From Kribbella sp. CA-293567 (lineage in GTDB: Bacteria > Actinomycetota > Actinomycetes > Propionibacteriales > Kribbellaceae), in assembly GCF_027627575.1 (NCBI RefSeq), contig NZ_CP114065.1:5766001-5830000 (forward strand): a stretch of 64,000 bases of DNA, in the 5' to 3' direction. Each line of letters opens with the position of its first letter. Positions within the stretch are counted from its first letter, which is position 1. The translations under genes were made by a program, and so were the position numbers. The notes beneath the pieces were generated by a model, which worked only from the letters and a program-made list of their open reading frames with translations, did not search any database and was not told where the DNA came from. This document shows positions 1 to 7,485 of this stretch, in pieces.

Positions 1-232
1 ACTGGTCGATCCCCGCCGTACGAACCAGGTACTGCACGCCCTTGACCAGCGCGTCGCGGTTGTCGATCGCGCACCGGCCGGCGTCCGGAACGTACTTCAG
101 GTACGTCGCCGCGCCCTCGCGGTCGGCGGCGAAGTTGTCCTTGCCGCCGAGCAGTGCGTCATAGACGCGAGCGATGGTCGGTTGGGAGGTGTCCAACCCC
201 GGAGAAGCCTCCGGGCCGTCGGGAGTCGCCAT
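1..232 (-). CDS. SAM-dependent methyltransferase, DUF574 family (C-terminal part beyond the window)
   Basis: Reading leftward from the ATG at 232, about 77 codons are visible before the window edge. The N-terminus has the hallmark of S-adenosyl methyltransferase PF04672/DUF574: LDTSQPTIARVYD followed by LLGGKDNFAADR. Family members are usually about 260-280 residues, so roughly 190 residues lie outside. The family is abundant in actinobacteria; its substrates are mostly unknown. It often sits near XRE-DUF5753 and DUF397 genes, as it does here. Family call is firm; function is not. Confidence 0.85.
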   Translation of the reverse strand, partial: MATPDGPEASPGLDTSQPTIARVYDALLGGKDNFAADREGAATYLKYVPDAGRCAIDNRDALVKGVQYLVRTAGIDQ

Positions 233-616
233 CGGCGCAGCCTTTGTGTCGTAGGGAATCGATGCCGTGATCGTAGTGCATCTGCATACCACCCGCAGCC
301 TGGTCCGGCGTGCGCGCGAGCGTTCCGTGCGGCGATTTAACACTGCCCGGAAACCCTGTCCGAGCTTTCAACTGAGCAAGCCCTTGCCGGGTTACGCCGA
401 ACGGCCGACGGCACGTCCTCCGTTCACCCCACGAACCGCGATCGACGGCTTCCGGGGACGGCGAAACCGGTCACCGACGGCGAGATCGAGCCCTCCCACG
501 GCGGCCCCGGAACCACGCAGCGTATTGGGCCGGACACGAGGCCTCCCAACGTGTACGATGCAAATGCAAGCCCAAATGCACGTGCATATGCCAAAGACGT
601 ACGGAAGGTGCAGCTG
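233..616. other. Divergent intergenic region between DUF574 and DUF397 genes
   Basis: This stretch separates the leftward methyltransferase from the rightward DUF397 gene and so should hold both promoters. I see no convincing gene in it. Its main structure is the TGCA-rich palindromic element at 559-587, directly upstream of the DUF397 ribosome site. Confidence 0.6.
559..587. promoter_or_regulatory. TGCA-repeat / ATGCACGTGCAT operator-like element, copy 1
   Basis: The perfect 12-bp palindrome ATGCACGTGCAT lies at 576-587, preceded by AATGCAAG at 563-570. TGCA occurs four times, at 559, 565, 577 and 583. The same pair (AATGCAAG, a short spacer, ATGCACGTGCAT) recurs at 1579-1604 in front of the XRE regulator. 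It ends 29 bp before the DUF397 start, a suitable place for a repressor or activator. Binding by the XRE protein encoded at 1914 is an inference. Confidence 0.55.
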
Positions 617-850
617 ATGACTGCTATCTACAACGGCATGCCTGGCGACGCGAACAGCGAGCTGATCTGGAAGAAGAGCCAGCGCAGCGGCCCGAACGGC
701 AACTGCGTCGAGGTGGCGAAGCTTCCCGGCGGCGGCGTGGCGATGCGGAACTCGCGTCACGCGGACGGTCCGGCACTGGTCTTCACCAAGGCCGAGATGG
801 AAGCGTTTCTCGGCGGCGTCGAGGACGGCGAGTTCGGATATCTCGTCTGA
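617..850 (+). CDS. DUF397 domain-containing small protein
   Basis: A 77-residue protein with the DUF397 pattern: an N-terminal WxKSxxS-like stretch (LIWKKSQRSGPNGNCVEVA), then VAMRNSRHADGPALVF and a C-terminal FxxGxxxGEF. DUF397 proteins are small partners of XRE-DUF5753 regulators in actinobacteria (WhiJ/AbaA-type modules) and probably modulate the regulator. The ATG at 617 is chosen because GGAAGG stands just upstream; an in-frame GTG at 551 would run through the operator. The gene ends at a strong terminator. The cognate regulator is probably the XRE gene at 1914. Confidence 0.85.
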   Translation: MTAIYNGMPGDANSELIWKKSQRSGPNGNCVEVAKLPGGGVAMRNSRHADGPALVFTKAEMEAFLGGVEDGEFGYLV

Positions 851-865
851 CCGAGCCCCAACAGC

Positions 866-909
866 AAGAGGCCCCTTCACCAGGCGAGTGGTGTGGGGGC
901 CTCTTTCTT
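866..909 (+). terminator. Rho-independent terminator after the DUF397 gene
   Basis: The perfect 10-bp arms AAGAGGCCCC (866-875) and GGGGCCTCTT (896-905) flank a loop with further CACC/GGTG pairing. The sequence TTTCTTT follows on the plus strand. Confidence 0.8.
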
Positions 910-943
910 TGGGGCGGCCGAGCCGCTCCGGCCGGAAACGACG

Positions 944-974
944 AAGGCCGGCCTTCCGCTAGGAGGCCGGCCTT
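944..974. terminator. Second, probably bidirectional terminator between convergent genes
   Basis: The 11-bp arms AAGGCCGGCCT (944-954) and AGGCCGGCCTT (964-974) pair perfectly around a 9-nt loop. It lies between DUF397 (plus) and the small minus-strand operon ending at 1031, so it most likely stops transcription arriving from the right. Confidence 0.65.
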
Positions 975-1030
975 TCTTCGCTGGACCGCGGAGTTCTCCT
1001 GCGGAACAGGGGGAGCGACTGGTTCTTGAC

Positions 1031-1216
1031 CTACTGAACAGTGAGCGGCCAGAGCTGCTCGCTCGGCAGCTCGGAGGCACCGGCGGTGGCCGCGCCGTCC
1101 ACGGTGATTCGCAGACCGGTGAACTTGGGCGTCATCACCCGCTGGTACCGCGAGGCCCGGTCGGGCTCCGCGACGTACTCGGCGATCAGGTGGTCGCCCA
1201 ACCAGATCCGCACCAT
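1031..1216 (-). CDS. Small hypothetical protein, second gene of a two-gene operon
   Basis: A 61-residue protein starting MVRIWLGDHLIAEYVAEP; I do not recognise a family. It looks like a short beta-rich soluble protein with no membrane segment. The start at 1216 is chosen because GGGAGG lies seven bases upstream. An in-frame ATG at 1249 would overlap the stop of the preceding gene by four bases (ATGA) but has no good ribosome site; with that start the protein has 72 residues. Either way the gene appears to be translated from the same message as the gene at 1246-1437. Confidence 0.55.
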   Translation of the reverse strand: MVRIWLGDHLIAEYVAEPDRASRYQRVMTPKFTGLRITVDGAATAGASELPSEQLWPLTVQ

Positions 1217-1245
1217 TTTCCAGCCTCCCGCTCGTTCGGTGTTCT

Positions 1246-1437
1246 TCATCCCAGGCTCACGATCGGGTCGCCGTCCAGCAGGCGCTCGCCGCGGAGCCAG
1301 CCTTCGAAGGCCCAGCGCTGCTGCTCGGGGCAGCGCGCCACCAGATCCTGGATCTCCCGCTCAGTGAGCTCACCGGGCGCGCGCTCGCCGGAGGGGCGGG
1401 CGGCAAACCTGACAGCTTCTGTGTCGTCGTCGCTCAT
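1246..1437 (-). CDS. Small hypothetical acidic protein, first gene of a two-gene operon
   Basis: A 63-residue protein rich in Glu, Asp and Arg (MSDDDTEAVRF at the N-terminus, LTEREIQDLVARCPEQQRW in the middle), probably a short helical protein. No family recognised. It runs leftward, divergent from the XRE regulator, and its upstream region holds the second copy of the ATGCACGTGCAT element. The layout suggests membership of the same regulatory island, possibly as a target or effector; that is inference. The ribosome site is weak. Confidence 0.5.
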   Translation of the reverse strand: MSDDDTEAVRFAARPSGERAPGELTEREIQDLVARCPEQQRWAFEGWLRGERLLDGDPIVSLG

Positions 1438-1913
1438 CGACTCGGGTTCCCCAACCAGTCATGCCGGCGCACCGCCGACGGGTCTGTAGGACCGGCCTGC
1501 TGAATCACGCGATGTCACGTTTTGCGAGATTCAGCTCACCTTCTGTGCATGAACCAATCATGGCGGTCGCACAGAACGAATGCAAGCGCCCGATGCACGT
1601 GCATCCGCACGTTTTCGAGTTGTGACCAACTGAAGGCTCGGTCAGGGCCCCGGAAGCGCTCGATCGAGCCCTGAACGGGCCGGCCGAGCATCTCGGGCCG
1701 GGGTTGCCGGAGCTGCGCGCGATCGCCGGCCTCTCTCAGCGGTTGCCGAAAAGGTGACTTACCGTGACGCCGGCTGGCATCGATGCCGGTTCGCGGCGGG
1801 GACCCCGACTCTTATGTAAGAACTTCGACAGATCACCGTCCGGTCATGAGATGATTCATCGGGGTGGGACAGGCCGCCGTGTGGGATCTCGTGCTGGGGC
1901 GTCGGAGGTGGGT
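1438..1913. other. Divergent control region upstream of the XRE regulator
   Basis: About 475 bp without a convincing gene. It contains the operator-like element at 1579-1604. It also holds a hairpin with arms TCAGGGC (1642-1648) and GCCCTGA (1668-1674) around the perfect palindrome GCTCGATCGAGC (1658-1669). A GTG at 1764 with AAGGTGA upstream could begin an N-terminally extended XRE protein; see the rejected list. Confidence 0.55.
1579..1604. promoter_or_regulatory. TGCA-repeat / ATGCACGTGCAT operator-like element, copy 2
   Basis: AATGCAAG at 1579-1586 is followed after six bases by the perfect palindrome ATGCACGTGCAT at 1593-1604. Copy 1 at 559-587 has the same two blocks with a five-base spacer. 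It lies 142 bp upstream of the leftward small operon and 310 bp before the XRE start, so it could serve either. Confidence 0.55.
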
Positions 1914-2786
1914 GTGACGGAGTCGGGCGCTTCGGGCGGGCCGACCGCACTGCGGATCATTCTCGGCGCGCACCTGCGCAGGATGCGCGAGGCGGCCGGG
2001 ATCACCCGGTCCGACGCCGGCTGGGAGATCCGCTCGTCGGAGTCGAAGGTCAGCCGGATGGAGCTCGGCCGGGTCGGCTTCAAGGAGCGCGACGTCCGTG
2101 ACCTGCTCTCCCTCTACGGCATCGACGACGGCGAGGAGCGCGAGCGGCTGCTCGCCCTGGCCCGCGACGCGAACAACCCCGGCTGGTGGCACCGCTTCGG
2201 CGACGTACTTCCCAGCTGGTTCCACTCCTACCTGGGCCTGGAGTCCGCGGCCCAGCTGATCCGTACCTACGAGCTGCAGTTCGTCCCTGGTCTGCTGCAG
2301 ACCCAGGAGTACGTGCGCGCCGTCGTCCAGCTCGGCCGCGGCCTGATCCCGCCCGAGGAGGTCGAGCGCCGCGTCACCCTGCGGGTCAACCGCCAGGAGA
2401 TCCTGCAGCGCCCGAGCCCGGTGCGCCTGTGGGCAGTGGTCGACGAGTCGGTACTCCGTCGCCCGATCGGCGGCCTGAAGGCGATGCGGATCCAGCTCGA
2501 GTACCTGATCGAGGCGTCCCACCTGCCCAACGTCACGCTGCAGGTGATGCCTTTCGACTCCGGCGGCCACGCGGCCACCGGCGGCGCGTACAGCATCCTG
2601 CGTTTCCCCGAGCAGGACCTGCCGGACATCGTCTACATCGAGCACCTGACCAGCGCCCTCTACCTGGACAAGCTCGAGGACCTGGACCAGTACACCGCGA
2701 CCATGGAAGCGCTCTGCGTCGCGGCACCGCCACCCAGCAAGACCCGCGACCGGCTGGCAGCGATCCTGCACGACTACGACCGCTGA
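1914..2786 (+). CDS. XRE-family helix-turn-helix regulator with DUF5753 domain
   Basis: 290 residues. An N-terminal HTH_31-type domain (about residues 15-75; LGAHLRRMREAAGITRSDAGWEIRSSESKVSRMELGR contains the recognition helix) is followed by a DUF5753 domain (about 100-280; IRTYELQFVPGLLQTQEYVRA, LWAVVDESVLRRPIG). This is the actinobacterial WhiJ/AbaA-like regulator type that works with a DUF397 partner; one is encoded at 617. The start is the GTG at 1914, with GGAGG close upstream and a length typical of the family. It probably binds the ATGCACGTGCAT elements at 559-587 and 1579-1604 (inference). Confidence 0.88.
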   Translation: MTESGASGGPTALRIILGAHLRRMREAAGITRSDAGWEIRSSESKVSRMELGRVGFKERDVRDLLSLYGIDDGEERERLLALARDANNPGWWHRFGDVLPSWFHSYLGLESAAQLIRTYELQFVPGLLQTQEYVRAVVQLGRGLIPPEEVERRVTLRVNRQEILQRPSPVRLWAVVDESVLRRPIGGLKAMRIQLEYLIEASHLPNVTLQVMPFDSGGHAATGGAYSILRFPEQDLPDIVYIEHLTSALYLDKLEDLDQYTATMEALCVAAPPPSKTRDRLAAILHDYDR

Positions 2787-2799
2787 ACCGCTCCAGCCG

Positions 2800-3426
2800 T
2801 CAGGCGTTGGTGGCGATCCAGTCGAGCAGCGGAGCGGCGGCTCGCCAGTCCCGCCGGATCTGGTCGACCAGGTCGGCGGTGTGGATGATCGGCTCGAAGC
2901 CGTAGGACTTGTTCACGCTCATCGACTTGTGCCGAAGCAGGTCGATCCGCGGGTGATCGGCGTCGTACCCCCGCGGGCTGGTCTTCAGCTTCTCGCCCCC
3001 GAGCTCCCAGCCCTCCGCCTGCAGAGCGAGCAACAGCTTCTCCAGTTGCTTGCCGCGGCGGTCCTCGTCGATCGCCGTCCTGATCCGGCCCAGCCGTTCG
3101 CTCGACGCCTCGTAGAACCCCGCGCCGACCCGTACGCCGGGCGCCGACACCTGCACGTAGTACCCGGTCGAGGGCCCGAGGTCGACGAACGCGCCCTGGG
3201 CCGTCTTGTACGGCGTCTTGTCCTTCGCGAACCGGACGTCACGGTACGGCCGGAAGATCTTCGCCGCCCCGAACTCCGGCTCCAGCTCGGCCAGCAACGC
3301 GACCATCGGCGCCTTCACCGACTCCTCGTACACGTGCTTGTTCGCGGTCCAGAAGGTCTTGCTGTTGTCCAGCTCGAGATCGTCGTAGAAGTCCAGCGCA
3401 GCCGCCGGGAAACCGGTGAAACTCAT
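2800..3426 (-). CDS. DUF2461 / TIGR02453 family protein
   Basis: 208 residues beginning MSFTGFPAAALDFYDDLELDNSKTFW, the typical opening of DUF2461 (TIGR02453) proteins. The central RPYRDVRFAKDKTPYKT and GYYVQVS segments are also family hallmarks. Length matches the usual 200-220. Biochemical role unknown; the protein is soluble and widely distributed. It faces the XRE gene convergently with only 13 bp between stops. Start at 3426 fits the conserved N-terminus. Confidence 0.85.
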   Translation of the reverse strand: MSFTGFPAAALDFYDDLELDNSKTFWTANKHVYEESVKAPMVALLAELEPEFGAAKIFRPYRDVRFAKDKTPYKTAQGAFVDLGPSTGYYVQVSAPGVRVGAGFYEASSERLGRIRTAIDEDRRGKQLEKLLLALQAEGWELGGEKLKTSPRGYDADHPRIDLLRHKSMSVNKSYGFEPIIHTADLVDQIRRDWRAAAPLLDWIATNA

Positions 3427-3477
3427 ACCGCCACGATAGTTCGCCGCTCCAGCAGCACCGCCGCCTAGGGTGGAGCC

Positions 3478-4434
3478 ATGCGGACAGTCGTCATCGGGGG
3501 CACCGGACACATCGGCAGCTATCTGGTTCCGGAGCTGGTACAGGCCGGTCACCAGGTCGTCGTGCTCAGCCGCGGCGAGCGTACGCCGTACCGGGCAAGC
3601 GCGGCCTGGCAGCGAGTCGAGCAGCTCACCGTCGACCGGGAGGCCGAGGACGCCGCCGGCACCTTCGGGGACCGGGTCCGCGCGCTCGACGCCGAGGTGG
3701 TGATCGACCTCATCTGCTTCACCGAGCCGAGCGCCCGGCAACTCGGCGAGGCACTGCGCGGCCAGGTTCGGCAGCTGCTGCACTGCGGGACGATCTGGGT
3801 GCACGGCCCCAGCGCTCTGGTGCCGACGCCGGAAGAGGCGGTGACCGAGCCGTTCGGGGACTACGGGATCGCCAAGGCGGCGATCGCGCGGTATCTGCTA
3901 GGCCGCGACGGCTTGCCCGCCACCGTGATCCACCCCGGGCACATCAGCGGACCGGGCTGGGCACCGGTCAACCCGGCCGGCCACCTGGATCTCGGCGTCT
4001 TCGAAACCCTTGCCAACGGCAACGAGCTCACGCTGCCCGATCTCGGGCTGGAGACGGTGCAGCACGTGCACGCGGCCGACGTCGCCGGCGTCTTCCTGGC
4101 AGCGATGGCCAATCGGTCGGTCGCGATCGGCGAGAGCTTCCACGCGGTCGCCGCCGGCGCGATGACCCTGCGCGGCTACGCCGAAGCGGTGTCCCGCTGG
4201 TTCGGCCGGCAGCCGCGGCTTGCCTACCTGCCCTGGGAGGAGTGGCGCCGGACCGTTTCCGCCCGGGATGCCGAGATCACCTTCGACCACATCAGCCACA
4301 GCCCGCACTGCTCGATGGAGAAGGCCGCTCGCCTGCTCGGCTTCCGTCCCGCGTACTCCGCGCTCGGCGCCGCCCTCGACGCCCTCGGCTGGCTCGTCGA
4401 CCACAAGAAGCTGACCATCACCCCGGCGAGCTGA
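3478..4434 (+). CDS. NAD-dependent epimerase/dehydratase family protein
   Basis: 318 residues. The N-terminal GGTGHIG is the extended-SDR dinucleotide-binding motif, and YGIAK matches the YxxxK catalytic pair. Predicted to be an atypical extended SDR acting on a nucleotide sugar or similar substrate; the substrate cannot be told from sequence. Starts 51 bp from the divergent DUF2461 gene, with GTGGAGCC before the ATG. The oxidoreductase gene at 4523 follows on the same strand, but the 88-bp gap makes an operon only possible. Confidence 0.8.
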   Translation: MRTVVIGGTGHIGSYLVPELVQAGHQVVVLSRGERTPYRASAAWQRVEQLTVDREAEDAAGTFGDRVRALDAEVVIDLICFTEPSARQLGEALRGQVRQLLHCGTIWVHGPSALVPTPEEAVTEPFGDYGIAKAAIARYLLGRDGLPATVIHPGHISGPGWAPVNPAGHLDLGVFETLANGNELTLPDLGLETVQHVHAADVAGVFLAAMANRSVAIGESFHAVAAGAMTLRGYAEAVSRWFGRQPRLAYLPWEEWRRTVSARDAEITFDHISHSPHCSMEKAARLLGFRPAYSALGAALDALGWLVDHKKLTITPAS

Positions 4435-4522
4435 GCAAGACCTTTTGCAACAAGCTGCAACTTTGCGACGGGAGCGATTTCCGGCCCTACGGTGGAACCC
4501 CACCAGAGAACGGAAACACCCC

Positions 4523-5473
4523 ATGCGCGCCATCCAGGTCAGCCGGTACGGCGGGCCCGAGGTCCTCGTCCCGACCGAAGTCGCGGCGCCGGCTCCGGCC
4601 CCGGACCAGTTGCTGATCGAGGTCGACGCCGCAGGCGTGAACTATGCCGACACCCACCACACCGACGGTTCCTCCGTTGCCACCACCGAACTGCCCTTCG
4701 TGCCCGGCTCCGAGGTGGTCGGCCGGACCGCGGACGGTCGTCGTGTCCTGGCCCCCACCTTCCAAGGCGGCGGGTACGCCGAACTCGCGGTGGTCGCGGC
4801 CGCCGACGCGGTCGCCGTCCCTGACCGGGTCGGTGACGGCGAGGCCCTCGCGCTGCTGGTGCAAGGACTCACCGCGTGGCACCTGCTGCGCAACAGCGCT
4901 CGCCTCTCACGCGGTGAATCTGTCGTGGTGAACGCTGCCGCCGGTGGCGTCGGCTCCTTGGCCGTGCAACTCGCCCGGCACTTCGGGGCGGGCCGGGTGA
5001 TCGCCGTCGCGTCGACCGAAGAGAAGCGCAAGCTCGCCCTCTCGCTCGGCGCGGACGTCGCCATCGACAGCGACCCGCACGGGTACGCAGCGAGGGTAGT
5101 TGCCGCAAACCACGATCGCCCCGTGGACGTCGTACTGGAGTCGACCGGCGGCGGGACCTTCAACGCGGCCCTCGGCGCGCTGGCCGGATTCGGCCGGCTC
5201 GTCACCTACGGAAACGCCGCGCGCGAAGGACGTCGCCCGCTGCTCGACCCGGCTTTGCTGGCCGACCACAACCTCACGGTCGCCGGCTTCTGGCTCCGCC
5301 CCGCCCTGGAGCTGCCCGGCAACTACCACGAGCCGCTCGCCGAACTCTTCGCCCTGGTTGCCACCGGCAAGCTTCAGCCGCTGGCCACGGAGTACTCGCT
5401 GATCAACGCCCGCGCGGCGCACGAAGATCTGCTCGCCCGCCGGACCACCGGCAAACTCGTACTCCGCCCGTAG
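4523..5473 (+). CDS. Zinc-independent quinone oxidoreductase / MDR-type alcohol dehydrogenase
   Basis: 316 residues of the medium-chain dehydrogenase/reductase family, quinone oxidoreductase type. MRAIQVSRYGGPEVL is the usual N-terminus, GVNYADTHH sits where zinc enzymes carry cysteine ligands, and AAAGGVGSLAVQLA is the NADPH-binding AxxGGVG motif. The absence of cysteine zinc ligands fits an NADPH:quinone reductase or enone reductase rather than a classical alcohol dehydrogenase. The stop codon lies inside the terminator hairpin at 5470. Confidence 0.85.
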   Translation: MRAIQVSRYGGPEVLVPTEVAAPAPAPDQLLIEVDAAGVNYADTHHTDGSSVATTELPFVPGSEVVGRTADGRRVLAPTFQGGGYAELAVVAAADAVAVPDRVGDGEALALLVQGLTAWHLLRNSARLSRGESVVVNAAAGGVGSLAVQLARHFGAGRVIAVASTEEKRKLALSLGADVAIDSDPHGYAARVVAANHDRPVDVVLESTGGGTFNAALGALAGFGRLVTYGNAAREGRRPLLDPALLADHNLTVAGFWLRPALELPGNYHEPLAELFALVATGKLQPLATEYSLINARAAHEDLLARRTTGKLVLRP

Positions 5474-5504
5474 GACCGCCTGGACCGCGACCAGGCGGTC
5501 CTAC
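5470..5504. terminator. Bidirectional hairpin terminator between convergent genes
   Basis: Perfect 14-bp arms GTAGGACCGCCTGG (5470-5483) and CCAGGCGGTCCTAC (5491-5504) with a 7-nt loop. It overlaps the oxidoreductase stop codon and lies just beyond the epoxide hydrolase stop. There is no U-tract, so it is an actinobacterial I-shaped terminator. Confidence 0.75.
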
Positions 5505-5516
5505 CGGTGGGAGAAG

Positions 5517-6674
5517 TCAGGCCTGCCGAAGGTCGCGAAAGAACGCCTGGATATCGGCGACCAGTAGCTCGGGCTGCTCCAGGGCGGCGAAGTGACCGCC
5601 TCGCGGGTAGGACGTCCAGCGAACGATGTTGTTGGCCGCCTCCGCCAGATGCCGCAGCGGGACGAAGTTCTCCTGGGCGAAGTCGGCGAGTGCGGTCGGC
5701 GTACGCGACGGTTCGATCGGCTGCCCGTAGTACGGGGCGTGGGCGCGCTCGTAGTAGATCCGGCCGGCCGAACCCGCCGTCTTGGTGAACCAGTAGAGCG
5801 ACACGTTGGTCAGCAGGTGATCGCGGCCGATCGGGCCGTCCGACCACTCCTCGAACTTCTCCGCGATCCAGGCCAGCTGACCGACCGGCGAATCCGTCAA
5901 CGCGTAGGCAAGGGTCTGCGGCCGGGTGCTCTGCAGGTCGGCGTACCCCTGTCGGTCCTTGCTCCACGTCTGGAACCGCCGCCACGAAGCCCACGTGCGT
6001 TCACGCTCCGCGGGCTCCAGCGGCGCGAGCTCCTCTTCGGTCGGCTCAGTGGTCGCGCCGGACCCCGGGATCAGATTGAGGTGTACGCCGGTCACCCGCT
6101 CCGGGTGGATCCGGCCGAGCTCCCGTGAGATCCAGGCACCCCAGTCACCACCCTGTACGCCGTACCGGTCGTAGCCGAGCCGCTGCATGAGCTCGGCAAA
6201 CGCCCGCGCGACCCGCTTGCCTTCCCACCCGGTCCTGCGCGTCGGCCCCGAGAGGGTGAAACCGGGGATGCTGGGAAGGACCAGGTGAAACGCGTCCGCC
6301 GGATCCCCGCCGTACGCACGCGGGTCGGTTAGCGGCCCGGCGATGCGCTGGAACTCGACGATGGATCCTGGCCAGCCGTGCGTGATGAGCAGCGGAGTCG
6401 CTGCCGGCTCGGGCGATCGCAGGTGCGCGAAATGCACCCGCGCACCGTCGATCGTGGTGGTGAACTGCTCCCACTCATTGAGCCTTGCCTCGGCCTTGCG
6501 CCAGTCGAACTCGTGACGCCAGTAGCGCGCCAGCTCTCGCAGATAGTCCCGCGGTACGCCGTACTCCCACCCGACCCCAGCCAGCTCATCAGGCCAGCGG
6601 GTCAGCTCCAGGCGCGCATGCAGATCATCCAGCTCGGCCTGCGGGATTTCCACCCGGAACTCTTCGATGCTCAC
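5517..6674 (-). CDS. Epoxide hydrolase (EHN domain, alpha/beta-hydrolase fold)
   Basis: 385 residues. The N-terminal EHN domain (about 1-110: VEIPQAELDDLHARLELTRWPDE) precedes an alpha/beta-hydrolase core. HGWPGS is the HGxP oxyanion motif, GVQGGDWGAW carries the nucleophilic Asp, and RGGHFAALEQP near the C-terminus carries the catalytic His. This matches microsomal-type epoxide hydrolases that open epoxides to diols. Soluble, no signal peptide. A stand-alone gene with a terminator downstream; substrate unknown. Confidence 0.88.
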   Translation of the reverse strand: MSIEEFRVEIPQAELDDLHARLELTRWPDELAGVGWEYGVPRDYLRELARYWRHEFDWRKAEARLNEWEQFTTTIDGARVHFAHLRSPEPAATPLLITHGWPGSIVEFQRIAGPLTDPRAYGGDPADAFHLVLPSIPGFTLSGPTRRTGWEGKRVARAFAELMQRLGYDRYGVQGGDWGAWISRELGRIHPERVTGVHLNLIPGSGATTEPTEEELAPLEPAERERTWASWRRFQTWSKDRQGYADLQSTRPQTLAYALTDSPVGQLAWIAEKFEEWSDGPIGRDHLLTNVSLYWFTKTAGSAGRIYYERAHAPYYGQPIEPSRTPTALADFAQENFVPLRHLAEAANNIVRWTSYPRGGHFAALEQPELLVADIQAFFRDLRQA

Positions 6675-6726
6675 AGCAACACTCTCCCCCGGCCAACCAC
6701 CCGAGCACCAACCGTTTGCCTTCCGG

Positions 6727-7374
6727 CTACGGGCGTCGTGGGCGTACGACGAACTGCTCGGGGAAGGTCCAGTGGAAGTGGACGGCGGCCAGGCGGACGA
6801 GCGTGGTCACCGCCACGCAGGCGATGCCTGCGATCGGGATGGGAGTGCCGAACTCGGCGAGGAGGATCAAGACTCCGGTTCCGGCGCCGGCCGCGACGGC
6901 GTACAGGGTGCTGACGTGGAGGAAGGAGAACGGCAGGCTGAGCATGACGTCACGGAGCATTCCGCCGCCGATGGCTCCGATGACGCCGACCACCAGCGCC
7001 CCCGCCACGCCTACTCCGAGAGAGAGCGCCTTGGTGGCTCCGATCGCGCCGAAGAGTCCCATCACGACGGCGTCGAGCACGGTGATCAGCCCGTCCGCCC
7101 TGGCCAGCAAGGGCTGCAGCACCATGCCGAGGATGGCCGAGGCGCCGGCGACGATCAAGTACCAGTTGCTCCAGACAACTACCGGTGGCTGGTTGAGTAC
7201 GACGTCGCGCAGCAGGCTGCCCCCGAGCGAGACGGCCAGCCCGATCACGATGACGCCGAGTACGTCGATGCGGCGCGACCGGACGCCCGCGGCGAAGAGC
7301 GCGCCTTGCAGACCGCCGAGTCCGGCGGCCAGGAGTTCGATCCAGAGCGTCACCTGGAACGGGGTGATCGACAT
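6727..7374 (-). CDS. TRIC-type / UPF0126 cation channel family membrane protein
   Basis: 215 residues, almost entirely hydrophobic, with about seven membrane segments. Two related halves each carry a Gly-rich GGxLRDV motif (GGSLLRDVVL and GGGMLRDVML), typical of the UPF0126 family now known as prokaryotic trimeric intracellular cation (TRIC) channels. The start at 7374 has GGAGGGATCAC directly upstream; an ATG at 7407 would add a polar, poorly conserved tail. Probably a monovalent-cation channel in the inner membrane. Confidence 0.88.
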   Translation of the reverse strand: MSITPFQVTLWIELLAAGLGGLQGALFAAGVRSRRIDVLGVIVIGLAVSLGGSLLRDVVLNQPPVVVWSNWYLIVAGASAILGMVLQPLLARADGLITVLDAVVMGLFGAIGATKALSLGVGVAGALVVGVIGAIGGGMLRDVMLSLPFSFLHVSTLYAVAAGAGTGVLILLAEFGTPIPIAGIACVAVTTLVRLAAVHFHWTFPEQFVVRPRRP

Positions 7375-7485
7375 GTGATCCCTCCGGGAAGCTGGGCCGG
7401 CCCGCACGCTGAGCGGGCCGGCCCTGGGGCATCTTTCGCGATGTCGGAGCAGCTGGTGGTCGCCGGCAACTTGCGCCCGGCAACC

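Noticed and set aside
551..616. Longer DUF397 protein from GTG 551
   Set aside because: It would translate through the palindromic element. The ATG at 617 has a proper ribosome site and begins near the conserved region.
1764..1913. N-terminal extension of the XRE protein from a GTG at 1764
   Set aside because: AAGGTGA makes the GTG at 1764 tempting, but the added 50 residues are not typical of the family and the region includes AT-rich promoter-like DNA. The GTG at 1914 has GGAGG and gives the usual length. Not fully excluded.
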